From positions 3,059,501 to 3,123,500 of the forward strand of contig NZ_CP130565.1 of the NCBI RefSeq assembly GCF_030534335.1: a stretch of 64,000 nucleotides of DNA. The letters are read 5' to 3'. Under the pieces are notes generated by a model. It ran no database searches and was not told the DNA's origin. It saw only the letters and a list, made by a program, of their open reading frames with translations. Below are positions 47,447 through 55,374 of the stretch, piece by piece. Source of the DNA: Marivirga harenae (lineage in GTDB: Bacteria; Bacteroidota; Bacteroidia; Cytophagales; Cyclobacteriaceae). Position numbers and translations under genes: made by a program. How positions within the stretch are numbered: the stretch's first letter is position 1; every line of letters starts with the position of its first letter.

Positions 47447-49192
47447 ATGAAAATAAACTTATTTTCTTTTTTGATTTCGCTCCTCTTTAGCTTTAATGGC
47501 TTGACGCAAGACCCTGAGTTGGCAAAAATTTATATGGACCAGGCGGATCAGGTTTATGCGGAAGCAAAAGATGCAATAGAAATAGCGAAAGATATCTACG
47601 TTCAGGCCACAGAAGCTGATACCATGAATATTAGAGCTAATTATATGGCTGGCAAGCTGTTTTTAGAAACAGTTAACAGAGATTACTCTACTAAGTATTT
47701 TGAAAGGGTCAAAAGGATGGATCCTAAATACAGGTTTAATATAGATTATCTTCTTGGGCGTGGATATCAGTACGGCTTAGAATTTGAAAAAGCATTATCG
47801 CATTTTGATCTCTATAAAAGGAGACTACAAGCTAATAAAAGTTATCGTGGCGGAGATAAGACATCAATTTATGATGTTAATGACAGAATTGAAGAATGTA
47901 GGAATGCTAAGGAAATCATTGGTATGCCTTCCTCCTATACGATTGAAAATGTGGGAAAGGATGTAAATTCTACCTGGCCTGATTATGCCCCTGTTTTAAA
48001 TGAAGAAGAAACCGTCATGATTTTCACATCACGAAGGCAGGAGGAAAATACGAATGAAAATGTGGATAAAGACAATTTTTATTTTGAAGACATTTACATC
48101 TCGAAGAGAAAAGGTGTGACTTGGGGTAAAGCAAAAAATATAGGTCAAAATATTAATACACCTTATCATGATTCAAATTTGTTTTTAAGTAGTAATGGCA
48201 AAACTCTTTATATTTATTCAGATGAAGGGAATGGAGATATTTATTATGCAACTGAGGGTGCAGATGAACAATGGAGTAAACCTAAGCCAATACAAGGCCG
48301 AATCAACTCTCAAGGATTTGCGGAACAATCAATTTGGGTTTCTGAAGACGGGGAATTTATGATGTTTGCTTCAAACCGACCAGGTGGTTTTGGTGGCTTT
48401 GATATTTACGGCTGCTATAAAGAGGAAGGGCAATGGAAAAGACCTTTTAACATGGGACCCCAAATCAATACTAAAGAAGATGAAGATGGGCCATATATGG
48501 CGAAAGATGGGATTACAATATATTTTAGTAGCAAAGGCCATAAAGGTTTTGGCGGGTTTGATGTATTTACTTCTAAATATGATCCGAAAACAGAGAACTG
48601 GATTAAGCCAGAGAATTTGGGTTACCCAGTAAACACGGTGGACGATGAGGTGTATTTCCATCCTACCTCTGATGGCGAAAGAGGGTACCTAGCATCGGTT
48701 AGAGAAGAAGGACTGGGGTTTACGGATATATATATGGTTAAGCATGTGGGAGATTTAGGTATTACGGCTAGGGATAGAATTGCTAAATTGAAGAAAACGG
48801 ATAATCAATTTGTGACCGATGAAGAATTAGAGATAAAAAAATTAATAGACTCAGTATTAAACATTTCAGCTTATCAGGTTTACTTTGATGTTAATTCTAC
48901 GGATATTTTAGAAAGGCATGAAGCAAAATTAATGGATATGAGCAAATTTCTCAAATCCCATCAAAATTTAGGTATTCAAATATCTGCATTTGCTTCATCT
49001 GATGGAAATCCCAAATATAATTATGAGTTGTCCAATAAGAGAGCGCAGTCAGTGCTCGAATTTTTCGTAAGCCAAGGAATAGAGGAAGATAGATTAGCAG
49101 CTCGCGGCTTTGGAGTCCTCTCTGGTGGAAGTGAAGATAGATCTCGTAAAGCGGAAGTTAAAATTTTAGATCTTTCCAAATTTGATGAATGA
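47447..49192 (+). CDS. TPR-PD40-OmpA family outer-membrane-associated protein 1
   Basis: The ATG at 47447 (MKINLFSFLISLLFSFNG) gives a signal peptide; the longer upstream frame does not. The 581-residue product has TPR-like helices (about residues 20-145), a WD40-like PD40 propeller (about 175-430, with repeats such as DIYISKRKG and GGFDIYGCY), and a C-terminal OmpA peptidoglycan-binding domain (VYFDVNSTDILERHEAKL...LSNKRAQSVLEFFVSQGIEEDRLAARGFG). This layout resembles the PorE protein that anchors the T9SS, but no carboxypeptidase-regulatory domain is seen. It probably links the outer membrane to the cell wall. Confidence 0.82.
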   Translation: MKINLFSFLISLLFSFNGLTQDPELAKIYMDQADQVYAEAKDAIEIAKDIYVQATEADTMNIRANYMAGKLFLETVNRDYSTKYFERVKRMDPKYRFNIDYLLGRGYQYGLEFEKALSHFDLYKRRLQANKSYRGGDKTSIYDVNDRIEECRNAKEIIGMPSSYTIENVGKDVNSTWPDYAPVLNEEETVMIFTSRRQEENTNENVDKDNFYFEDIYISKRKGVTWGKAKNIGQNINTPYHDSNLFLSSNGKTLYIYSDEGNGDIYYATEGADEQWSKPKPIQGRINSQGFAEQSIWVSEDGEFMMFASNRPGGFGGFDIYGCYKEEGQWKRPFNMGPQINTKEDEDGPYMAKDGITIYFSSKGHKGFGGFDVFTSKYDPKTENWIKPENLGYPVNTVDDEVYFHPTSDGERGYLASVREEGLGFTDIYMVKHVGDLGITARDRIAKLKKTDNQFVTDEELEIKKLIDSVLNISAYQVYFDVNSTDILERHEAKLMDMSKFLKSHQNLGIQISAFASSDGNPKYNYELSNKRAQSVLEFFVSQGIEEDRLAARGFGVLSGGSEDRSRKAEVKILDLSKFDE

Positions 49193-49215
49193 AGGGGGTG
49201 ATTTCCCCCTTCTTT
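49191..49215 (+). terminator. Rho-independent terminator between the OmpA/PD40 and DUF2911 genes
   Basis: GAAGGGGG (49191-49198) pairs perfectly with CCCCCTTC (49205-49212) around a 6-base loop and is followed by TTT. It overlaps the stop codon of the OmpA/PD40 gene. The GC-rich stem stands out from the AT-rich surroundings and may serve both convergent genes. Confidence 0.8.
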
Positions 49216-49226
49216 AAAAATTTTAA

Positions 49227-50096
49227 TTATAAAGAGTCAATTAAATCTTGATTTCTTTTTACATATCCGAAGTCACCGGAACTGTTCTTTTTAGCCAACT
49301 CTATTGATTTTTCAGCTACTTTCTTTGCTTCCTTTTTATTTCCCATTTTCGCTAGGACCTGAGCCTTTAGGTGCAAATTCCAAAATTGATCACTATTTTT
49401 CCCTTCAGCCAGGTACGTATTAATCCATTCCAATGCTTGGTTTAGATCTTTGTCATTTGTGTAATAGTAATTAGCAGCTGTAATTAAGTTTCCTGGGCTT
49501 ACTCTAGTATATTGCTGTATTTGAGCCATTACTTTATCATCGTATGTTACTTCAAATGGAATCTTTACACTTACATTCTCCCATTCGAAATGAATGTTTG
49601 CTGACTTATTAGTTGCAGAAATATCTGATATTTGATAGGTCAAAGTTTCAACAGCTTCATCTAATTTTTCTGCTTTTTGAATTACTGAAATAACTTGTTT
49701 GGATTCATCAAAATTACCTACGTTACCCCCTAAAGAGAGATCACTGTAAAGTATAAATTCCCATTCATTTTCGCCTGGAGTCATTAAAACCAAATATTTT
49801 CCAGCCTCAACTTTATTTCCAGCTATCACGGCATCAGTGCTTAGGTCTAACACTGTCCCGTTATTAGCTCCAGCTCTCCATAGAACTCCGTAGGGCTGAA
49901 GAAAATCATTTCCCGCTCCAAAAACTTGACGACCTTTAACACTAGGTCTAAAATAGCTTATGGAGACATCTGTTAATCCAACTGTTGTTTCGACCTTTGC
50001 TTTAGGTGAAGGCTGCGGGATTTCAATTTGGGCTTTTAGCTCAACCGTACCTATTATTAAAATAGATAGAGTAAATAGTAATACTGATCTTTTCAT
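49227..50096 (-). CDS. DUF2911 domain-containing secreted protein
   Basis: I start at the ATG at 50096 (MKRSVLLFTLSILIIGTVELKAQ), which gives a signal peptide; the longer frame adds 15 hydrophobic residues. The 289-residue protein has the DUF2911 pattern IEIPQPSPKAKVETTVGLTDVSISYFRPSVKGRQVFG and LWRAGANNGTVLDLSTD, then a C-terminal TPR-like helical part. DUF2911 proteins are common in Bacteroidota and their function is unknown. Confidence 0.75.
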   Translation of the reverse strand: MKRSVLLFTLSILIIGTVELKAQIEIPQPSPKAKVETTVGLTDVSISYFRPSVKGRQVFGAGNDFLQPYGVLWRAGANNGTVLDLSTDAVIAGNKVEAGKYLVLMTPGENEWEFILYSDLSLGGNVGNFDESKQVISVIQKAEKLDEAVETLTYQISDISATNKSANIHFEWENVSVKIPFEVTYDDKVMAQIQQYTRVSPGNLITAANYYYTNDKDLNQALEWINTYLAEGKNSDQFWNLHLKAQVLAKMGNKKEAKKVAEKSIELAKKNSSGDFGYVKRNQDLIDSL

Positions 50097-50156
50097 AATG
50101 ATTATGTTTTTTAGTAAAATTAAAATGTATTTAGCAATCAAAAACTGCTTTTCTGA

Positions 50157-50765
50157 ATGAAAGTTACAAAAAAAAGACTAGGTAGAACATTTTTTACAAA
50201 TCCAGATGTGGTTGGTGTAGCACAAGCCTTACTTGGTAAAGTAATTTGCAGCAATATTGACGGGATATATTGTGAAGCTATGATTACTGAGACAGAGGCA
50301 TATTCCGGATTGATGGACAAAGCATGTCACGCTCATTTGGGAAAATTCACGAAACGAAGCTCAACAATGTATCAAGAGGGAGGTACTGCATATATTTATT
50401 TATGCTATGGTATTCATAATTTATTAAATATTGTCACGAACAATGCAGGAAAAGCTGATGCAGTATTGATACGGGCAATTGAACCTATTAGAGGAACTAA
50501 TATCATGATGGAAAGAAGGAATACCGATAAAATAACTCCCCTAGCTTTTTCCGGTCCAGGTAAATTATGCAAAGCTCTGGCAATAGATAAATCCTATAAT
50601 GGGGTTGATCTCGTAAATAATGATGATTTATTTATAGCGGAGGGCAACAATAGTATAGATAAAATTGTGAAAACTACACGAATTGGTATTGATTATGCGG
50701 AGGAGGATGCTTTATTACCTTGGAGGTTTTACATTTATGGAAATAAATTTATTAGTCAGCCGTAA
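50157..50765 (+). CDS. DNA-3-methyladenine glycosylase
   Basis: This 202-residue protein has the alkyladenine (AAG/Mpg) fold: LGRTFFTNPDVVGVAQALLGKVI, the catalytic region ITETEAYSGLMDKACHAHLGKFTKR, YLCYGIHNLLNIVTN and AFSGPGKLCKALAID (read as separate motifs). The catalytic glutamate lies in TETEAYSG. It excises alkylated and deaminated purines by flipping the base. The length equals that of bacterial relatives. Confidence 0.92.
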   Translation: MKVTKKRLGRTFFTNPDVVGVAQALLGKVICSNIDGIYCEAMITETEAYSGLMDKACHAHLGKFTKRSSTMYQEGGTAYIYLCYGIHNLLNIVTNNAGKADAVLIRAIEPIRGTNIMMERRNTDKITPLAFSGPGKLCKALAIDKSYNGVDLVNNDDLFIAEGNNSIDKIVKTTRIGIDYAEEDALLPWRFYIYGNKFISQP

Positions 50766-50806
50766 TAAAATGTTTTTTTTATAAATTAGAATAAATTAAT
50801 AATACG

Positions 50807-51637
50807 ATGGATAGATTCTTGTGCCCAGTAGATTTTTCAGCTTATTCCCTTAATGCATTAGAGTATGCTTCAAAACTTTTGCAAATCAGAAAAGGAAGTA
50901 TGACACTCATCCATATTTTTTCTGAAAAAGAATTTCTTCATTCATTGGAAGATGAAAAATCTAGTTTTGATAATTTGAAGCAACATGCCAAGGAAAAATT
51001 GAGTACGTTAGCAGAAGAAATTGAAAAAGAGTATGAGTTTGAATGTGATTTTGTTCTTTCTATAGGAGATATAAATAACTCTATTAGTCAGTATGCCTCT
51101 AAGCATGGGTATGATTTAATCATCATGGGAACGCAAGGAAACGGGTATAGTCGCAAAACCATAATAGGGAGTAGGACTTTGAGAACTGTTGAAAATTCTA
51201 CAATCCCTGTATTGACAGTTCCACTAGATGCAGATTTTACAAATTGGAATTCTGTGGTGTATGCTTCTGATTACTCTGAACATGACAAAATCACCATGCA
51301 GAAATTAGTTAGTTTTGTTTATTCCTTTCGAAGCAGGATTCGCTTTGTACACGTAAGCCATTCTAAGAATGTGATGAATGAAAAAAGCTACGAGGAATTT
51401 AAGACTGAGTTATCTAGCTTCTTAGGTTATGATAAAATTAGTTACTATTTAAAGGAATACAAGAAAGATATAAGCAGTGGAATAGAAGAGTTTGTTAATG
51501 AACAACAGGGAGATGTTCTTGTTTTACTGAAGCGAAAAAGGAATTTCTTTGAAAAATTGCTGGGGAATAGTGTATCAACAGAAATTACATATTTAAGCAC
51601 CCATCCTCTTTTAATCTATCAGGAGAAGGACAATTAA
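50807..51637 (+). CDS. Universal stress protein, tandem UspA domains
   Basis: This 276-residue cytoplasmic protein has an N-terminal UspA domain (FLCPVDFSAYSLNALEYAS; IIMGTQGNGYSRKTIIGSRTLRTVENSTIPVLTVP, the ATP-binding G-2x-G-9x-G-S/T type loop) and a second, degenerate UspA domain from about residue 140. Tandem Usp proteins respond to growth arrest and stress. It lies 41 bases after the glycosylase gene. Confidence 0.85.
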   Translation: MDRFLCPVDFSAYSLNALEYASKLLQIRKGSMTLIHIFSEKEFLHSLEDEKSSFDNLKQHAKEKLSTLAEEIEKEYEFECDFVLSIGDINNSISQYASKHGYDLIIMGTQGNGYSRKTIIGSRTLRTVENSTIPVLTVPLDADFTNWNSVVYASDYSEHDKITMQKLVSFVYSFRSRIRFVHVSHSKNVMNEKSYEEFKTELSSFLGYDKISYYLKEYKKDISSGIEEFVNEQQGDVLVLLKRKRNFFEKLLGNSVSTEITYLSTHPLLIYQEKDN

Positions 51638-51999
51638 TTGTGCTTTATGCTGATCGTTTTATTTCTTTTTTTAGACTTTGATGTACTGGAATTCAATATT
51701 TTTATTTACAATTTTATGTAAAGAGGTTTATTTCCTTCTAATGTAATCTACTATATTTTTTAATTTTCAATAATTTTATTTTTTCATAAGTATCTGATTA
51801 ACAACTTTAAACACAGCTTTAATTATTTTATAACTTTAAGTTGATTTTAGCAAAAATTGTATTAGATTAGCATCCAAATATTTAATTATAATGATTCTTT
51901 ACCTTAAATTATCTTAAGAATTTGAAGTAAGATTTGTTCTGTTTGCCAATTGTAACATTTGTTGTTTTCAATTATATTGTGTTATAAAAATTTAAAAGA
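51638..51999. other. AT-rich intergenic region
   Basis: This 362-base stretch holds no protein-like frame, no exact TAnnTTTG element and no clear terminator. Several near matches with three bases between TA and TTTG were seen (for example TAAGATTTG near 51929). Confidence 0.45.
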
Positions 52000-53589
52000 A
52001 TGCGATTAAGCTTAATGTTTTTCATCATGTTTCATTCCATTGGTTTCCTTTGTAAGGGTCAAGAGAAACCTGTTATTATTGATTCATTGGAAAGCATTTA
52101 TGACGATATAGCCCCAGTGTTGTCAGCAGATGAAAAGACAATGTATTTCACAAAAAAGAATCATCCACAGAATGCTGGGGGAGAAAGAGACTTGGGTGAT
52201 ATTTGGTTCAGCAAAAAAATTGATGGGGAATGGGTTGTTGCTCAAAGGCTTAGAGGACCTGTGAACAATACAAATTATAATGCTGTAATTGGAATCACTC
52301 CTGACGACAATATTATGTATGTTGTAGGAAATTATAAAAATCCTAGAAAGGGTGGAGTTTCATATTCAAGGAGAATTGGGGAGAATTGGAGTGAACCTCA
52401 ACCAGTGGACATTCCCTATTACAAAAACAAATCCGAGCATTTATCAGGAAGTCTTAGCAAGGATGGAAAAATAATGGTTTTAAGCCTTGAAAGTTTTGCT
52501 ACCAGAGGAAACGAAGATATATACTATACTTTCAGAAAATCAATTGATGAATGGACTGAATTAAGGAATTTGGGAGTTGACATCAATACAGAGGCTCAAG
52601 AATTAACACCCTATTTAGCCTCCGATAACAAAACATTGTTTTTTAGTTCAAATGGAAGAGGTGGAAAAGGTAGCAGAGATGTTTTTTACACGAAAAGGAG
52701 GGATGCCACTTGGACTACTTGGTCAGAAGTCGTAAATCTTGCGAGTGTAAATTCAGAGGGAGCAGATTGGTACTTTAAACTTATTGATGATGGGGAAAAT
52801 GCTCTTTTAGTTAATACTGTTAATAGTATTGGTTTAGGTAATATTTTGAAAACAAAAACGCCAAACCAGGTGGTAATTGAGCCTGAGCCTGAAAAAAGTA
52901 TGACAGCTTCTTCGCAATCAGTTTTGGCTTTAAATACTACTTCAAACAAGAATAATGCTACAGTTCGTGAGAAAATTCAAGTACAATTTGAAGTGGTTGA
53001 TGGCTTCACGGGCAGTCAACTAAAACCTCAATTACTCATCAAAGGGGTCAACGAAATGAGTAAAAGCTCATATTCCGAAATAGTTATGGGGAGAACCTCA
53101 TCCTACAAGACCAAATTATTTAAGGATTCTATTTACACCGTGGATATTTCTGTTGATGGTTACTTAGACGACTTGCAGACGATCAAAACAGATACTATCA
53201 ATGCAAATCAAACGATCAGGTTGGAACTAATTAGTTTAGAAGAAGGGACAACCATCCAGCTTAAAAGTGTTCTTTTTCAAAGAGGCACTGCCGATATTTT
53301 GGATGGTTCATTCGAAGAACTGGATCGCGTGTATAGCATGCTTAAAAAGAATCCAAAAATTGAGATCGAACTTTCAGGTCACACTGATAATACTGGTAGT
53401 GCAAAATTAAATATTGAACTGTCGCAGAAAAGATCAGATAGGATTAAGGATTATTTAGTTGAGAAAGGGGTGGAAGCTGGTAGATTAGAAAGTAAAGGAT
53501 ATGGTGGTGCTCGACCAATCGCTAGTAATAAATCAGAGGCTACCCGTAAGTTGAACCGCAGGGTTGAATTCACTATCATTAAAATTTAA
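52000..53589 (+). CDS. PD40-OmpA family outer-membrane-associated protein 2
   Basis: This 529-residue protein has a signal peptide (MRLSLMFFIMFHSIGFLCKG), a PD40-type propeller (about residues 25-285, with DIWFSKK, DIYYTFRK and DVFYTKRR blades), a regulatory-like beta domain (about 325-400, EVVDGFTGSQLKPQLLI) and an OmpA-type domain (LKSVLFQRGTADIL...IELSGHTDNTGSAKLNIELSQKRSDRIKDYLVEKGV). Unlike the protein at 47447 it lacks TPRs but has a middle beta domain. It should bind peptidoglycan and the outer membrane. The TetR gene follows 9 bases later. Confidence 0.83.
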   Translation: MRLSLMFFIMFHSIGFLCKGQEKPVIIDSLESIYDDIAPVLSADEKTMYFTKKNHPQNAGGERDLGDIWFSKKIDGEWVVAQRLRGPVNNTNYNAVIGITPDDNIMYVVGNYKNPRKGGVSYSRRIGENWSEPQPVDIPYYKNKSEHLSGSLSKDGKIMVLSLESFATRGNEDIYYTFRKSIDEWTELRNLGVDINTEAQELTPYLASDNKTLFFSSNGRGGKGSRDVFYTKRRDATWTTWSEVVNLASVNSEGADWYFKLIDDGENALLVNTVNSIGLGNILKTKTPNQVVIEPEPEKSMTASSQSVLALNTTSNKNNATVREKIQVQFEVVDGFTGSQLKPQLLIKGVNEMSKSSYSEIVMGRTSSYKTKLFKDSIYTVDISVDGYLDDLQTIKTDTINANQTIRLELISLEEGTTIQLKSVLFQRGTADILDGSFEELDRVYSMLKKNPKIEIELSGHTDNTGSAKLNIELSQKRSDRIKDYLVEKGVEAGRLESKGYGGARPIASNKSEATRKLNRRVEFTIIKI

Positions 53590-53598
53590 ATGGGCTAA

Positions 53599-54237
53599 AT
53601 GGCTAATGAGGGGATAAGTTTAAGGGAAAGGAAGTCAGCTAAATTGAAATTACTGATATTATCAATTGCCAAAACAATGCTTAGGCAACAAAATTTCCAA
53701 GATATTCACGTGACTGAACTCTGTAAAAAGGCGGGAATATCAAAGGTTACATTTTTTAGGTATTTCCCCCAGAAAGAAGATCTTCTCTTGTATTTTATGC
53801 GAGTATGGGCTTTTGAGCTCAGCATGGAGTTACAAAAGAATGATATTAAAGGTATTAAAGCCGTAAAACTAATATTTGATCGTTATGGTAATTTATGTGA
53901 AAATTATCATTCCGTAATCCTACACCTAATAAAGTACCATGCGGTCTCGCCATTGGTTTTAAAACCCATTAGTATAAAGAAAGCTGAAAAACTATTGCTT
54001 TTTCCACACGAAGAAGAAATCCAAAATATGGAGGTATTGGCATTTGATAAATTATTAGAGAAGTATATGCTTGAAGCCATATTCCAAACCGAAGTAACCA
54101 AAAGCTCAGATGTTTCAGAAATGGTAAGCATGCTGCTGACTACAACTTATGGGTCAATATTGGTGGCTAAAATGAGACAGTTACCAGTTAAGGCAGTTTT
54201 AAAGAAAAATGTAAATGCTGTTCTAGAAACTTACTGA
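53599..54237 (+). CDS. TetR/AcrR family transcriptional regulator
   Basis: This 212-residue regulator has the N-terminal helix-turn-helix QDIHVTELCKKAGISKVTFFRYFPQKEDLLLYFM (about residues 34-67) typical of TetR, followed by a divergent helical ligand domain. It starts 9 bases after the OmpA gene and may control it or the next gene. No operator-like palindrome was found nearby. Confidence 0.85.
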   Translation: MANEGISLRERKSAKLKLLILSIAKTMLRQQNFQDIHVTELCKKAGISKVTFFRYFPQKEDLLLYFMRVWAFELSMELQKNDIKGIKAVKLIFDRYGNLCENYHSVILHLIKYHAVSPLVLKPISIKKAEKLLLFPHEEEIQNMEVLAFDKLLEKYMLEAIFQTEVTKSSDVSEMVSMLLTTTYGSILVAKMRQLPVKAVLKKNVNAVLETY

Positions 54238-54301
54238 ATTATCGCTTGATATTATTAGCCCTTCAGCATTTTTGATTATTTTTACTGACAAATAATTAAT
54301 T

Positions 54302-55267
54302 ATGAAAATCACAGAGTTTTTAAGACATAACTATAGACATTTTAATGCGGCTGCTTTAATTGATGCAGCGGATGGATATAAGAATCATGTAGAATCAGGC
54401 AAGAAAATGATGGTAACCTTAGCTGGAGCTATGTCCACAGCTGAGTTAGGGATTTCCTTTGCTGAAATGATCCGGCAAGACAAAGTGCAGATAATCAGTT
54501 GTACGGGAGCTAATTTGGAAGAAGATTTAATGAATTTAGTAGCTCACAGCCATTACGAAAGAGTACCAAATTATAGAGACTTAACCCCCCAGCAAGAGTG
54601 GGATTTGTTGGAAAAAGGGCTAAATAGAGTGACTGATACTTGCATACCTGAAGAGGAAGCTTTTAGAAGATTACAACAACACATATTTCAAATATGGAAA
54701 GACGCTGAAGAAAAAGGGGAGCGTTATTTTCCACATGAATTTATGTATAAATTGATTCGTTCTGGTGTTTTAGAACAGTACTATGAAATTGACCCTAAAA
54801 ATAGCTGGATGTTAGCTGCAGCAGAGAAGGACCTACCGATTATAGTTCCTGGATGGGAAGATAGCACAATGGGGAATATTTTTGCTAGCTACTGTGTAAA
54901 AGGAGAGCTTAAACCCTCAACAATGAAATCTGGAATTGAATACATGACTTTCTTAGCAGATTGGTATAAGAAGAATGCTGGAACAGAAGGAGTTGGATTC
55001 TTTCAAATAGGAGGGGGTATAGCAGGTGACTTTCCGATTTGTGTAGTTCCTATGCTTTATCAAGATTTAGAATACACAGATGTTCCGTTTTGGAGTTACT
55101 TTTGCCAAATCTCTGACTCAACTACTAGCTATGGCTCATACTCTGGAGCGGTTCCTAATGAGAAAATTACATGGGGTAAATTAGATATTGATACTCCTAA
55201 GTTTATTGTTGAATCAGATGCAACTATAGTGGCACCGTTGATCTTTGCCATCGTGTTGGGGCAGTAA
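54302..55267 (+). CDS. Deoxyhypusine synthase-like protein lacking the catalytic lysine
   Basis: This 321-residue protein belongs to the deoxyhypusine synthase (DHS) superfamily: TLAGAMSTAELGISFAEMIR, CTGANLEEDLMNLVAHSHY, and at the C-terminus ESDATIVAPLIFAIVLG. In eukaryotic DHS the motif GGGVVKHH carries the enzyme-imine lysine. Here the corresponding stretch is GGGIAGDF (residues 237-244), with glycine at residue 242 in its place. Bacteria also lack eIF5A. So it is not a classical DHS. It may act on a polyamine or agmatine-like substrate with NAD; the function is unknown. Confidence 0.85.
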   Translation: MKITEFLRHNYRHFNAAALIDAADGYKNHVESGKKMMVTLAGAMSTAELGISFAEMIRQDKVQIISCTGANLEEDLMNLVAHSHYERVPNYRDLTPQQEWDLLEKGLNRVTDTCIPEEEAFRRLQQHIFQIWKDAEEKGERYFPHEFMYKLIRSGVLEQYYEIDPKNSWMLAAAEKDLPIIVPGWEDSTMGNIFASYCVKGELKPSTMKSGIEYMTFLADWYKKNAGTEGVGFFQIGGGIAGDFPICVVPMLYQDLEYTDVPFWSYFCQISDSTTSYGSYSGAVPNEKITWGKLDIDTPKFIVESDATIVAPLIFAIVLGQ

Positions 55268-55286
55268 TCCTTTTGATAATTTTCTG

Positions 55287-55365
55287 AAACTTGTCAGGTT
55301 TCATTGATTGTATTTTGCATAATGTGATTAGTCTATGCTCTGTATTTTCAAAACCTGACAGGTTT
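55287..55365. repeat. Pair of AAACCTGACAGGTTT-type palindromes
   Basis: Two copies of a short palindrome lie between the convergent DHS-like and propeller/LuxR genes: AAACTTGTCAGGTTT (55287-55301) and AAACCTGACAGGTTT (55351-55365). The second is perfectly self-complementary around a central A; the first differs by one base in one arm. The two also pair with each other over 64 bases. Their place between convergent genes suggests a terminator or a dispersed REP-like element. Confidence 0.7.
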
Positions 55366-55374
55366 ATTTAATTT

